DNA of 64,000 nucleotides, taken from positions 1 to 64,000 of the forward strand of contig NZ_LZJR01000059.1 in NCBI RefSeq assembly GCF_001667925.1. The letters run 5' to 3'. Made by a program: the position numbers and the translations under genes. This DNA is from Mycobacterium sp. E2479 (GTDB taxonomy: Bacteria; Actinomycetota; Actinomycetes; Mycobacteriales; Mycobacteriaceae). This document shows, one piece after another, positions 30,670 to 39,542 of the stretch; within the stretch, counting starts at the first letter, position 1; the number at the start of each line of letters is the position of its first letter. A model generated the notes under the pieces. That model did no database searches and had not been told where the DNA came from. It saw nothing but the letters and a program-made list of their open reading frames with translations.

Positions 30670-31872
30670 TCAGGGCAGCACCACCCGCAGCCGCTCCCAG
30701 CCGCGCACCGTGGACGTCGACGCCAATTGTGCGGTGTCGTAGTCGATGTCCCACTCCGGCCACCGGTTGAGGATCTCGTCGAGCGCGACGCGCCCCTCGA
30801 GGCGAGCCAGGTTGGCGCCCAGGCAGTAGTGCACGCCCTTGCCGAACGTGATGTGTGAGATGTTGTCGCGACGGATGTTGTAGTTGTCCGGATCGGTGTA
30901 GCGGCGGGGATCGCGATTGGCGGCGCCGAACAGCAGTAGCATCGCGCTGCCCGCCGGGACAGTCGTGCCGTAGCAGTCGAAATCCTTTGCCATCCAACGT
31001 GCGACGTGTGGACCGGTCGGTTCGAATCGCAGTGTCTCGTCGACGGTACGGGTCAACAGGGACCGGTCTTCGTAGACTTCGCGTCGCTGGTCGGGGTGCT
31101 CGGCGAGCACCTTGGCCAGCCAACCGATGAGCCGGCCGGTGGTCTCGTTGCCCGCACCGGCGACCACCTGCGTGTAGTGCAGCACCTCTTTGCGCGTCAG
31201 CTTGCGGTGCACCCCGTTCTCGTCATCGAATTCGACGTTTAGCAGCGTCGTCATCAGGTCGTCCGAGGGGTTCTTCGATCGCCAGTCGACGTAGTCGGCG
31301 TAGATGCGGCCGTCAGCGATGGAGTCGGCGTCGGCGACCTTCAACGGCGCGCCGGGCTTGGTGCGCAGGTTAGCGTCGTTGGCGTCGCGCACCGAGATCT
31401 GCTCGGACTCTGGTATTCCCAACAGCATGCCAATCACCCGCATCGGCATCATCGAGGCGAGTTCGGCGATGATGTCGAATCCCCCGGAGCCCAGCAGCGG
31501 GTCCAGACAACGCACGCAGTACTGCCGGATCTGATCCTCGAGGGCGGCCATCCGGCGCGGCGTGAACACGCGGGACATCAGCCCGCGGAGCCTGGTGTGC
31601 TCCGGCGGGTCCTGGAACATCATGACCCCGCCGGGCATGTCGAATTTCGACTGGACGAGCTCGAGGATATCGCTACGCCTGTTCGAGAAGGTCTCCCAGT
31701 CAGACAGCCCGTGCTCGACATCGGAATGCCTTGACAGAGCCCAGAAGTTGTAGCGCTCGTTGTAGTAGATCGGTGCCTCTTCGCGCAGCCGCGCGTAGAC
31801 CGGGTACGGGTTGGCATTGATGTTGACGTCGTAGGGGTCGTAGTAGACGTCGGTGTCGTTGGTGACGGTCAT
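30670..31872 (-). CDS. Cytochrome P450
   Basis: A complete soluble P450 of 400 residues. The I-helix oxygen-binding motif is AGAGNETT (238-245), the E-x-x-R is Glu279 to Arg282 (ETLR), and the haem loop FGKGVHYCLG places the ligand at Cys350. It needs ferredoxin and reductase, neither of which is encoded nearby. An SDR remnant lies directly upstream, and a perfect operator palindrome at 32103-32120 precedes both. The P450 family cannot be named with confidence. Confidence 0.92.
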   Translation of the reverse strand: MTVTNDTDVYYDPYDVNINANPYPVYARLREEAPIYYNERYNFWALSRHSDVEHGLSDWETFSNRRSDILELVQSKFDMPGGVMMFQDPPEHTRLRGLMSRVFTPRRMAALEDQIRQYCVRCLDPLLGSGGFDIIAELASMMPMRVIGMLLGIPESEQISVRDANDANLRTKPGAPLKVADADSIADGRIYADYVDWRSKNPSDDLMTTLLNVEFDDENGVHRKLTRKEVLHYTQVVAGAGNETTGRLIGWLAKVLAEHPDQRREVYEDRSLLTRTVDETLRFEPTGPHVARWMAKDFDCYGTTVPAGSAMLLLFGAANRDPRRYTDPDNYNIRRDNISHITFGKGVHYCLGANLARLEGRVALDEILNRWPEWDIDYDTAQLASTSTVRGWERLRVVLP

Positions 31873-31887
31873 CGATGCTTCCTGACT

Positions 31888-32082
31888 TCAGACGGCTGCC
31901 GGCATCGACCGGGAGCGCAACGCCGGTGATGTATCGCGCTTCGACGCGGGCCGGAACCACGCGGCATTGACCATGCCCGCGACGATGTCGGCACCTTCCG
32001 GTGCGAGCCGGGCGGCGTCACGTCTTCGCTGCGCCCGTGCCGCGCCTGTCACGAATGCGACCTTGCCGTTCATCCGACCCAT
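31888..32082 (-). pseudogene. SDR pseudogene with large internal deletion
   Basis: The frame begins MGRMNGKVAFVTGAARAQRR, a classic mycobacterial SDR N-terminus. After about 30 residues the middle of the enzyme is missing. The next recognisable piece, ARYITGVALPVDAGSRLK, is the usual SDR C-terminus but lies in a different frame. Roughly 200 residues are lost, including the catalytic Tyr and Lys. The remnant keeps its place between the operator at 32103 and the P450. Confidence 0.75.
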
Positions 32083-32102
32083 GACATCCTCCACCCATCA
32101 AC

Positions 32103-32120
32103 TTTGGGCGATCGCCCAAA
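32103..32120. promoter_or_regulatory. Perfect 18-bp palindromic operator
   Basis: TTTGGGCGATCGCCCAAA is fully self-complementary. It lies about 20 bases upstream of the SDR remnant and P450 on the minus strand, and matches the sites at 28601 and 28362. The gap to its right (32121-32328) contains no gene I can support. Confidence 0.65.
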
Positions 32121-32328
32121 CATGTGGCGCAGGCCATGTCTAGCAGCATCGCGACGAGTCCGTCAAGCCCGCGCCGCGGCCTCGATCGGCGTTGCCGCGG
32201 CGGCGCGGGCGTGGACGACGAGCGCGGTCGCGTTCCAATCGGCGAGCCCGCCCCGGCGCTGTTGATGGTCCGCCACGCGCCCGACGGTGTGCCGTTCAAT
32301 ATCGGGGCGGCCAAGAGATGATGGTCGG

Positions 32329-32946
32329 GTGGCGAATGAAAAGGCGGCGACCGGGCTTCTGCTGATCGATCCCTACAACGATTTCATTTCTCCGGGCGGA
32401 AAGGTCTGGGACCGGTTACAGCGCGTCATCGAGAGCAATGACTGCGTCACTCATATGCAGCAGGTACTCGACGCCGCCCGCGGCGCGAACCTGCGCGTTT
32501 TTTATGCGCTGCATCGCCGCTACCGGCCGGGCGACTACGAAACCTGGAAATACGTCGCGCCGGTGCAACGAGCGGCCTGGTCGCGCAAGACCTTCGAATA
32601 CGGCAGCTGGGGCGGCGAGATCCGGCCCGGGTTCGAGCCGCAAGCGGGCGACATCGTCGCCCATGAGCATTGGTGCTCAAGCGGTTTCGCCAACACCGAC
32701 TTGGACCTGCAACTCAAGCGTCATGGCATCGAACGGGTCATCGTGATGGGTTTGATCGCCCATACCTGCGTCGAGGCGACGGTTCGCTTCGCCGCCGAGC
32801 TTGGTTATGACGTCACGGTGGTCCGGGACGCCACGGCCGACTACTCGGACGCCGAAATGCGCGCCGCCCTCGAGGTGAACATGCCCAACTACGCCTCGGC
32901 CATCGTGACCGCCGATGAGGCCGTTGCTGTGATCACCTCCCCGTAA
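32329..32946 (+). CDS. Isochorismatase-like cysteine hydrolase
   Basis: A 205-residue protein from GTG 32329. The catalytic aspartate is in LLLIDPYNDF, and the nucleophilic cysteine is in MGLIAHTCVEATVRFA. The conserved basic residue probably lies in the FYALHRRYRPGDYETW region. Members of this family hydrolyse isochorismate, nicotinamide or various amides; the large insertion before the cysteine resembles plant-type hydrolases rather than nicotinamidase. There is no siderophore gene nearby, so the substrate is open. Confidence 0.85.
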   Translation: MANEKAATGLLLIDPYNDFISPGGKVWDRLQRVIESNDCVTHMQQVLDAARGANLRVFYALHRRYRPGDYETWKYVAPVQRAAWSRKTFEYGSWGGEIRPGFEPQAGDIVAHEHWCSSGFANTDLDLQLKRHGIERVIVMGLIAHTCVEATVRFAAELGYDVTVVRDATADYSDAEMRAALEVNMPNYASAIVTADEAVAVITSP

Positions 32947-33121
32947 CGAGACGTCAGAAGCCAGATCAATTCCGTGAAGATTGGCGCGACACCGCGACAG
33001 TGACGTGGGATCAGTTACGGCGCGATGTGCGTGCTCGGCGCGTTCACGGCGGCGGTCCGGCGCGCCGGCGCCGGCCGGCGAGCTGGCAGGTGCGTTCATC
33101 GGGCTGGCCGGCAATGACTCC

Positions 33122-35158
33122 CTAGTCAGACGGGCCCGTCAGTGCGTCGATGTGGTAGCGGCTGGCTGTCCAGGGCGGTGAGTCCACGGTAGGCGTCAGG
33201 GTGACCGTCAGCTGCGCCTTGCCCGCCGTGACCGACCGCGGCACCAGGTAGGTGTCGTCCAACCATCGGTGAAAGGTGTTGCTGCGCGGCTGCAGCCAGT
33301 TCCCGGTCGGCACGCCGTCGACCGCAACGTCAACCGATTGGAAGCCGGTCGCCTGATCCGATGTGCGGCGCAGCAGGATGCCGTGGTTGTCCGGATCGAT
33401 CTGAACGTGAAACGTGATCGCGCCCTGGGCCCTACGCACCGAGCCCACTACGGGCAGGGTGTCCTGGGTGCCCTCGTACTCACTGACCAGTAACTGATCG
33501 GTTGCTTCGGAATCGTTGTAGCCGTGCAGGACTCGATTGACCGGATCGGTGGGGCTCACGTCGTCTGCGCCGGTGACACCGGCGTCCGGCTGCGTGTAGA
33601 GGAATGCGGTTGAGCTGTAGTCGGGTTGGACCATGTTCCGCTTGCCGTGCTCGATACCGAACCGGATCGCGGAGTGATAACCGATAGCGTCGGCAAGCAT
33701 GATCCGGTACACGCAGACGCAGTAGTCGGCGCACCCGCCCGTGGCCGTACGTTGGTCGGGTTGGCCGTTGAGTGGGTCGCTGAAGTGGGTGCCGTTCTTG
33801 AAGTACCAGCCGCCCTCGTAGAGGTCCTCGGTGCCGGTCCCGTACCACTGCGGTGATGCGGCGCCGTCGGTGTAGACCCGTTCGGCGCCTTCGAGAAAGT
33901 ACGGGGCGTCGTCACTGAATGCCGTTTTGGTTCGATAGCCGTGAATGGTTTGACTGACGCCGACGAATTTGCCGTGTCCCTGTTCTTCGGCGAACACCCA
34001 ATCCTGGCCGGGGATCGTGGGTCCGGCGTGTGAGCGCGCGGTGAAGTAGCCGGCGCGGCCGCTGGTCAGCGCGGGCGCCCACTGGGCGTCGGGTGTGGTG
34101 GCGACGTCGCTGTCTATCCCCGTCACCGGTTCGGTGCCTGCATTGACGAGCATCACGCGGACTGACTCAGCGAAAGGCATTGGCCACCAATCGGATAACA
34201 CCAACGCCCCGTCGGGCTCCACGCTGGTCGCGAACATCAGGGACCGCACGGGGTTCGCGCCCAGCCCGGCGCCGAAGAATTCCCCAAGCGGTGAGTCGAC
34301 CGTGGTTGCGCCGTCGAACTCGATCTGCAGCCGCAATCCGGTTAACTGTTCTGCCGCCGGCTCGGGCAGGTGCAGCCTCAGCGCCGAGATGCTGGCCGGT
34401 CCACCCGATTCGGCAATAGTCAGCTCGGCGCCTGCTGGGAGGTCGGTGACCCGATTGGTGTGTACGGCACTGGCTGCCGCCGGTTTGGGGTCTACCGCGC
34501 CGGCGGACCGGAGAGTGCTCAGCACATCGAGCGCGGGGTCGGATGGTGAGAACGTGTTTATCCCGTCGGCGTCGGGAAATTGCCGATAATCGACGTGGTA
34601 GTACTCCAAATGGGATGTGACGCTGACCCGCATGGACCGCCGATAAGGCATCGGCACCTTGACGTAGTCGCCTCCGGGCGATTGAGCGGCGTTGGCCACT
34701 AGAGGCCACACGAACGGGGCCCCCAAATTGCCGTCGACCAACGATTGCAGTGAAGTGTCTACCACGGACTGCCCGTCCAGCTCGATGCGGATGTTTCCGA
34801 GGGCGCGAACATTGCCGCCATCGCGGGTCAGCCAGATCGAATCGATCTCTCCCGTACCGTGATCCTCCGCGATGACGCAGCCGGCACCCCCTGGCGCCAG
34901 GCATCCGCCGCTGCCGTTGCGATTGCCGGTGGAGATGTCGAAGTCACCGCCGCTGCGATCAAAGCTCGACACCTGCAGGCTCTGCGAACCCGGGTTCAAA
35001 TAGGGCAACCGGTCCAACCGGCGGTAGGTGTCCCAGCCGACCATCCTTTCACCGGCTGTGTCGGGGCCGGCCGGCTCCGCACCCGCCGCCCCCGTCCCGG
35101 AAATCGCCAGCAGCAGCACCGCGGATACCGCGCAACACGCCCGCGCCGCCACCAACAT
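33122..35158 (-). CDS. Secreted DUF2961 / GH172-family glycoside hydrolase
   Basis: A 678-residue protein from ATG 35158 with a clear signal peptide (hydrophobic 8-24, cleavage near AGA-EPAG). The body matches DUF2961: SIWLTRDGG followed by IRIELDGQSVVDTSL, FVWPLVA, GDYVKVPMPYRRSMRVSV, YYHVDYRQF, and later the WYGTGTEDLYEGGWYFKNG block that is the family hallmark. This family is now GH172, with enzymes that act on D-arabinofuranosyl linkages and difructose anhydrides. Since D-arabinan is a main part of the mycobacterial wall, a role in wall remodelling is an attractive inference. It follows the Prim-PolC gene by four bases. Confidence 0.85.
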   Translation of the reverse strand: MLVAARACCAVSAVLLLAISGTGAAGAEPAGPDTAGERMVGWDTYRRLDRLPYLNPGSQSLQVSSFDRSGGDFDISTGNRNGSGGCLAPGGAGCVIAEDHGTGEIDSIWLTRDGGNVRALGNIRIELDGQSVVDTSLQSLVDGNLGAPFVWPLVANAAQSPGGDYVKVPMPYRRSMRVSVTSHLEYYHVDYRQFPDADGINTFSPSDPALDVLSTLRSAGAVDPKPAAASAVHTNRVTDLPAGAELTIAESGGPASISALRLHLPEPAAEQLTGLRLQIEFDGATTVDSPLGEFFGAGLGANPVRSLMFATSVEPDGALVLSDWWPMPFAESVRVMLVNAGTEPVTGIDSDVATTPDAQWAPALTSGRAGYFTARSHAGPTIPGQDWVFAEEQGHGKFVGVSQTIHGYRTKTAFSDDAPYFLEGAERVYTDGAASPQWYGTGTEDLYEGGWYFKNGTHFSDPLNGQPDQRTATGGCADYCVCVYRIMLADAIGYHSAIRFGIEHGKRNMVQPDYSSTAFLYTQPDAGVTGADDVSPTDPVNRVLHGYNDSEATDQLLVSEYEGTQDTLPVVGSVRRAQGAITFHVQIDPDNHGILLRRTSDQATGFQSVDVAVDGVPTGNWLQPRSNTFHRWLDDTYLVPRSVTAGKAQLTVTLTPTVDSPPWTASRYHIDALTGPSD

Positions 35159-35162
35159 CCCG

Positions 35163-36185
35163 CTAGCCCTTGAGATCTCGATCCCGGCTGGGCTGAACAC
35201 GTTTGGGTTCGCCCGGCATCTTCGGGTAGTTCGGCGGGTACGGCATGTCCCCGAGCCCGCGCTCTTCGTCGGCCTCGGCCATGTCCAACAATGTAGCGAT
35301 CGATTGGACCGCGTCATCCATTGCGGCCCAAGGGTCTATTCGAGCCTTGACGACGTCGGGCACGGTGGCCATGGTGTAGTCGTCTGGTTCGGCGTCGGCC
35401 AGCTCCTCCCACGTCAGCGGCATCGACACCGTCGCGATCGGGGTGCGCCGCACCGAATATGCCGAGGCCATAGTGCGGTCCCGCGCGTTCTGGTTGAAGT
35501 CGATGAAGATGCGCTCGCCACGCTCTTCCTTCCACCATGACGTGGTGACGGCGTCGGGTGCGCGGCGCTCGACTTCGCGGGCCAGGGCGATGCCTGCGCG
35601 GCGCACCTCGATGAAGTCCCAGTCGCGGGCGATCCGCAGAAAGACGTGGATTCCGCGACCACCCGAGGTCTTCGGGTATCCCACCAGACCGAGTTCATCA
35701 AGCAACGGCCGCAGCACGTCGACCGCGACGGTGCGCGCCTGCTCGAACGCGACCCCGGGCTGCGGGTCCAGGTCGATGCGTAGTTCGTCGGGATGCTCGG
35801 TATCCGGGCAGCGCACCTGCCACGGGTGCAAGGTGACCGTGCCCATCTGCGCCGCCCACACGACCGCCGCCGGATGGGTCACCTTCAGCGCGTCGGCCGT
35901 CCGTCCCGACGGAAAAGTCACCTGGCAGGTCCGCAGGTAGTCGGGGTGGTGCTGCGGGATCCGCTTCTGGTAGATCTCCTCGCCGTCGATGCCGTCCGGG
36001 AAGCGTTGCAGGTGGGTGGGCCGGTCGCGCAGCGTGTCGAGCATCGGACCGCCCGCCACGGCACGGTAGTAGTCCACCAGGTGTCGTTTGCTCCCGTTGG
36101 ATCCCAGTTTGGGGAAATACACCTTGTCCGGATTCGTCAGGCGCACCGCAATGCCATCGACGTCGAGCTCTTCTGCAGCAGCCAT
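35163..36185 (-). CDS. Primase-polymerase of the LigD-PolDom type (Prim-PolC, Rv3730c-like)
   Basis: An archaeo-eukaryotic primase-type polymerase of 340 residues without ligase or nuclease domains. Catalytic metal ligands are in ELRIDLDPQPG (Asp138, Asp140), and the third is in RIFIDFNQNARD. TSGGRGIHVFLR binds the nucleotide triphosphate. The gene is divergent from ligC with only 26 bases between start codons. In mycobacteria this pair has been linked to gap filling and sealing during excision repair, distinct from the Ku-LigD pathway. Confidence 0.93.
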   Translation of the reverse strand: MAAAEELDVDGIAVRLTNPDKVYFPKLGSNGSKRHLVDYYRAVAGGPMLDTLRDRPTHLQRFPDGIDGEEIYQKRIPQHHPDYLRTCQVTFPSGRTADALKVTHPAAVVWAAQMGTVTLHPWQVRCPDTEHPDELRIDLDPQPGVAFEQARTVAVDVLRPLLDELGLVGYPKTSGGRGIHVFLRIARDWDFIEVRRAGIALAREVERRAPDAVTTSWWKEERGERIFIDFNQNARDRTMASAYSVRRTPIATVSMPLTWEELADAEPDDYTMATVPDVVKARIDPWAAMDDAVQSIATLLDMAEADEERGLGDMPYPPNYPKMPGEPKRVQPSRDRDLKG

Positions 36186-36211
36186 GCCTCCGATTCCAGC
36201 ACAATCGGGCT

Positions 36212-37282
36212 ATGGACCTCCCCGTCATGCCGCCGGTGTCGCCGATGCTCGCGAAGTCGGTTCGCTCGATACCCCCTGACTCGTCCTATGAGCCCAAGTG
36301 GGACGGCTTCAGGTCGATCTGTTTCCGCGACCACGACCAGGTCGAGCTGGGCAGCCGCAATGAACGGCCGATGACCCGCTATTTCCCTGAGCTGGTCGAA
36401 GCAGTCAGAGCTGAGCTGCCGGACCGCTGCGTGATCGACGGTGAGATCGTCATCGCCACCGACCACGGGTTGGATTTCGAGGCGCTACAACAACGCATCC
36501 ACCCGGCGGACTCGCGCGTGCAGATGCTCGCCAAGACCACGCCGGCATCCTTCATCGCATTCGATTTGCTCGCCCTCGGCGACGACGACTACACGCGGCG
36601 CCCCTTCAGTGAACGACGTGCCACCCTCGTCGACGCTTTGGCCGCCTCGGGGCCCTCGATCCACGTCACGCCGGCGACCACCGATCTGGACACCGCGCAG
36701 CGCTGGTTCGACGAATTCGAGGGCGCCGGCCTCGATGGCGTGATCGCCAAGCCACTGAACATCGCGTATCAACCGGACAAGCGGGTCATGTTCAAGGTCA
36801 AGCACGAGCGGACGGCCGACTGTGTGGTCGCCGGCTATCGGGTGCACAAGTCCGGTGCCGGCGCGATCGGTTCGTTGTTGCTAGGTCTCTACCAGGACGA
36901 TGGACAGCTCGCGTCGGTGGGAGTGATCGGCGCGTTTCCGATGGCCGAGCGGCGGCGGTTGTTCGACGAACTACAGCCGCTCGTCACCGATTTCGAGGAT
37001 CACCCGTGGAATTGGGCGGCCCATGAGGCCGGCGAGCGGACTCCTCGTAAGAACGAATTCTCGCGCTGGAACGCGGGTAAGGACCTGTCGTTCGTGCCGC
37101 TGAAGCCCGAGCGAGTGGTCGAGGTCCGCTACGACCATATGGAAGGCCGGCGGTTTCGCCACACCGCACAGTTCAATCGGTGGCGTCCGGACCGTGACCC
37201 GCGCTCGTGCACCTACGAACAGCTCGAACAGCCGGTGACCTTCAGTCTCGGCGAGATCCTGCCGGGACTCGGTTCGGGCTAA
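36212..37282 (+). CDS. ligC: ATP-dependent DNA ligase LigC
   Basis: A 356-residue ATP-dependent ligase. The adenylated lysine is in EPKWDGFR (Lys29, K-W-D-G). Downstream nucleotidyltransferase motifs include DGEIVIA, LDGVIAKPLN and MFKVKHERTADCVV. The C-terminal OB domain ends with the ARFNRWRPDRDP-like segment (QFNRWRPDRDPRSCTYEQL). It has no additional domain and is the equivalent of Rv3731. It shares a very short divergent promoter region with Prim-PolC. Confidence 0.94.
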   Translation: MDLPVMPPVSPMLAKSVRSIPPDSSYEPKWDGFRSICFRDHDQVELGSRNERPMTRYFPELVEAVRAELPDRCVIDGEIVIATDHGLDFEALQQRIHPADSRVQMLAKTTPASFIAFDLLALGDDDYTRRPFSERRATLVDALAASGPSIHVTPATTDLDTAQRWFDEFEGAGLDGVIAKPLNIAYQPDKRVMFKVKHERTADCVVAGYRVHKSGAGAIGSLLLGLYQDDGQLASVGVIGAFPMAERRRLFDELQPLVTDFEDHPWNWAAHEAGERTPRKNEFSRWNAGKDLSFVPLKPERVVEVRYDHMEGRRFRHTAQFNRWRPDRDPRSCTYEQLEQPVTFSLGEILPGLGSG

Positions 37283-37421
37283 GACGGCGGTCAATCGCCG
37301 GCCGGACGGCATCTGAGCCGGGATGTCGGCTTCTATTGTCACGATGCCGCTGTCGTGCGTATCACCAACGAATTTCTTGATACCTCAACACGTTTGAGGT
37401 TTTCCAATGCCGGTGAGCTAT

Positions 37422-38669
37422 CTAGTTGGTTGTCGGTGGTGGTTGCGGCTGGAAGGGTTCGTACCACCACCAGTCGGCGCGCTCGCCGGTGGGCCCGGGA
37501 CACGGCGGGACGGTGGGCGGGAGTTGAGTTGGTGGGCGCGCGACCGATCCCGGGCGCAGTGGTCGCCCGGAGCTGTCGGTGACGCCGAGATCGTCGGCGC
37601 GTCCGACGATGGCGATGACGCCCCGGTGGTGCAACCGATGGTGATAAGGACATACCAACACCAGGTTGGCCAAGTCGGTCAGACCGCCGTCCTCCCAGTG
37701 CCGGATGTGGTGTGCGTGCAGACCGCGGGTGGCCCCACAACCCGGAACCACGCACGCGGGATGGCGGTGCTCGAGCGCGCGGCGCAGCCGTCGGTTGATC
37801 ACCCGCGTCGCACGGCCCGCACCGATGACCTTGCCGTCACGTTCGAACCACACTTCGCAGGTGGCATCACAGGTCAGGTATCGACGTTCGGCGTCGCTGA
37901 GCAGCGGACCGAGATGCAGCGCCGCGACGGGCTGCTGAGCATCGACGTGCACCACCACCGTGGTCTGATGGCCGTGTGGCCGGCGGGCCGCCTCAGCGTC
38001 CCATCCGGCCTCGACCAGGCGCATAAACGCTTCACCGTTGCTCGGCAACGGCGGCGCCTGATCGCTGGCGCCCTCGGCATTGCTCCGATCGTGCTTCCAT
38101 TCGGCGATTAGCGCATCACGATGCGACGCCAGCGCCGTGTCGAACTTCGCCGCATCCAGGTGTGGAAGCGTGATCCGCCAACAGGTGAACCCCTCGCCGG
38201 AGGTCACGGTGATCGAGCGCTGCGGTTCAGGCCGAGAATCGGGTTCGGGTCGGGGTTCCAGCTTGACCGCCGTACGCAGCTGGTTAACCGTCGCGACGGC
38301 GGCCAGCTGCGCATAGTGCTCATCAGACCCCTCCCCGGCCCTCGCGACGATGACGCCAACCTGGTCGAGCGACAGTCGGCCCTCCCGCAGGCCTTGGGCG
38401 CAACGAGGAAAAGCCTCGAGCCGGCGCGCGACGGTGGTGATCGTATGGGCGTTCGCCGATGACGAGCCCATCTTCCAGGCCACCAACGCCGGAACCGACC
38501 GTGCGCCCGTGACGCCGCCGAGCTCGTCGCGATCAATCTCGGCCACGATCTCCACGATGCGCCCATCAATCGCGTTGCGCTGACCTGTCAACTCCGCCAG
38601 CTCGTCGAACAGCACCTCCAGCCGCTCGGCAGGGCTCACCGCGACCGGAGGCGTTGCAGTCGAAGACAT
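37422..38669 (-). CDS. DUF222/HNH endonuclease protein (13E12 repeat family)
   Basis: A 415-residue protein with an N-terminal DUF222 domain (about 10-290) and a C-terminal HNH nuclease motif: CVVPGCGATRGLHAHHIRHW followed by DLANLVLVCPYHHRLHH. These proteins occur in many copies in mycobacterial genomes (REP13E12 family). Their role is unknown; some are targets for phage integration. A proline-rich tail follows. It lies downstream of ligC in convergent orientation, and no partner gene is near. Confidence 0.9.
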   Translation of the reverse strand: MSSTATPPVAVSPAERLEVLFDELAELTGQRNAIDGRIVEIVAEIDRDELGGVTGARSVPALVAWKMGSSSANAHTITTVARRLEAFPRCAQGLREGRLSLDQVGVIVARAGEGSDEHYAQLAAVATVNQLRTAVKLEPRPEPDSRPEPQRSITVTSGEGFTCWRITLPHLDAAKFDTALASHRDALIAEWKHDRSNAEGASDQAPPLPSNGEAFMRLVEAGWDAEAARRPHGHQTTVVVHVDAQQPVAALHLGPLLSDAERRYLTCDATCEVWFERDGKVIGAGRATRVINRRLRRALEHRHPACVVPGCGATRGLHAHHIRHWEDGGLTDLANLVLVCPYHHRLHHRGVIAIVGRADDLGVTDSSGRPLRPGSVARPPTQLPPTVPPCPGPTGERADWWWYEPFQPQPPPTTN

Positions 38670-38789
38670 GGCCTCATCATCGCAACCGGGTACGACAAAT
38701 CCGGGCCACCCAATACGGCGACGGCAAGTGACCGCATTACCAAGCCGCGTGACGACCGCGGACCCCGAATCATGAGCCGAAGCGGCGGC

Positions 38790-39080
38790 TCAGCCGTCGA
38801 TGTGCGTCGGCGGGTCGGCGAAGGTGAAATCCGAGGGCTGCTGGCCGGGACCCATCAGACCGCAGTGATTGTCGGGCACGAGGTACGAACTCATGCCATT
38901 GGGAACCAAGCGGGTGACGGCCACACAACGTTGCCAGGTGCCGTCGGGCTGGACGGGTCCGTCGCACTTGCTGAGTACGGGTCCCCCGTACTGACAGCCG
39001 GCGCGGGCGGGTGGCGATGCGGCGATCCAGTGTGCGGCCAGCAGCAAGGCAGCGAATCCTCCGACGATGCACCGCTTCAT
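38790..39080 (-). CDS. Small secreted cysteine-containing protein (CDGP-type)
   Basis: A 96-residue protein with a signal peptide (hydrophobic about 5-20, cleavage after PARA). The mature part of about 69 residues has four cysteines (CQYGG, SKCDGPVQPDGTW, RCVAV, HCGLMG), a pattern of small mycobacterial exported proteins of unknown function with the C-D-G-P motif. Two disulfides are likely. It is divergent from the phage-related gene. Confidence 0.75.
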   Translation of the reverse strand: MKRCIVGGFAALLLAAHWIAASPPARAGCQYGGPVLSKCDGPVQPDGTWQRCVAVTRLVPNGMSSYLVPDNHCGLMGPGQQPSDFTFADPPTHIDG

Positions 39081-39173
39081 GGTTGCCTCCCGTCAACGAC
39101 GCTACCGTCTGTGCGACTGCAAACACACGGTTTAGCCGCGTTTGATCCCGATCGGAGCGGGCACGCGGCAACC

Positions 39174-39542
39174 ATGTCAGTCACAGCCTTTCAAGACCTG
39201 CCGTTGGCCGATCGTGACCGCAAATGGGATGGGGACGCGGCCGAAACGCGGGTGCGTAAGTGGGCCGACGCACAGGACGGTCCGAACCAGAAGTACCGCG
39301 ACGCGCACGTCTGGTACGACGCGGATAAAAAGGACAATTTCACGGCCTACAAGCTGCTGATCGCCGATGTCATCGACGGCAACCTGAAGGCCGTACCCCG
39401 CGGCGTGATGGCGGCGGGCGCGATCATGGACGGGGCGCGGGGCGGCATCGACGTGCCCGAGTCCGATGTCGATCGGATCAAGAGCCACTTGGCGAAGTAC
39501 TACAAGAAGATGGACGAAAGCCCGCCGTGGGAACGGGACTAG
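39174..39542 (+). CDS. Conserved small protein resembling a phage-associated domain
   Basis: A 122-residue charged protein with no export signal. The pattern LPLADRDRKWDGDAAETRVR, YKLLIADVIDGNLKAVPRG, and GARGGIDVPESDVDRIKSHL resembles a domain found at the ends of phage structural or prohead-protease proteins. No other phage gene is near. The stop codon overlaps the stop of the convergent P450 gene. The role in a bacterium is unknown. Confidence 0.65.
   Translation: MSVTAFQDLPLADRDRKWDGDAAETRVRKWADAQDGPNQKYRDAHVWYDADKKDNFTAYKLLIADVIDGNLKAVPRGVMAAGAIMDGARGGIDVPESDVDRIKSHLAKYYKKMDESPPWERD

Noticed and set aside
32121..32328. Possible small gene in the gap before the isochorismatase-like gene
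   Set aside because: Frames on both strands are Arg/Pro/Ser-rich without domain features. I see nothing there apart from the adjacent palindrome.
32990..33121. Possible remnant of a transporter C-terminus (residues like MCVLGAFTAAV, then GELAGAFIGLAGNDS)
   Set aside because: The pieces are short, in different frames, and not specific enough to name a family.
39174..39542. Prophage or integrated element
   Set aside because: Only one phage-like protein is present, with no integrase, att repeats or structural neighbours.
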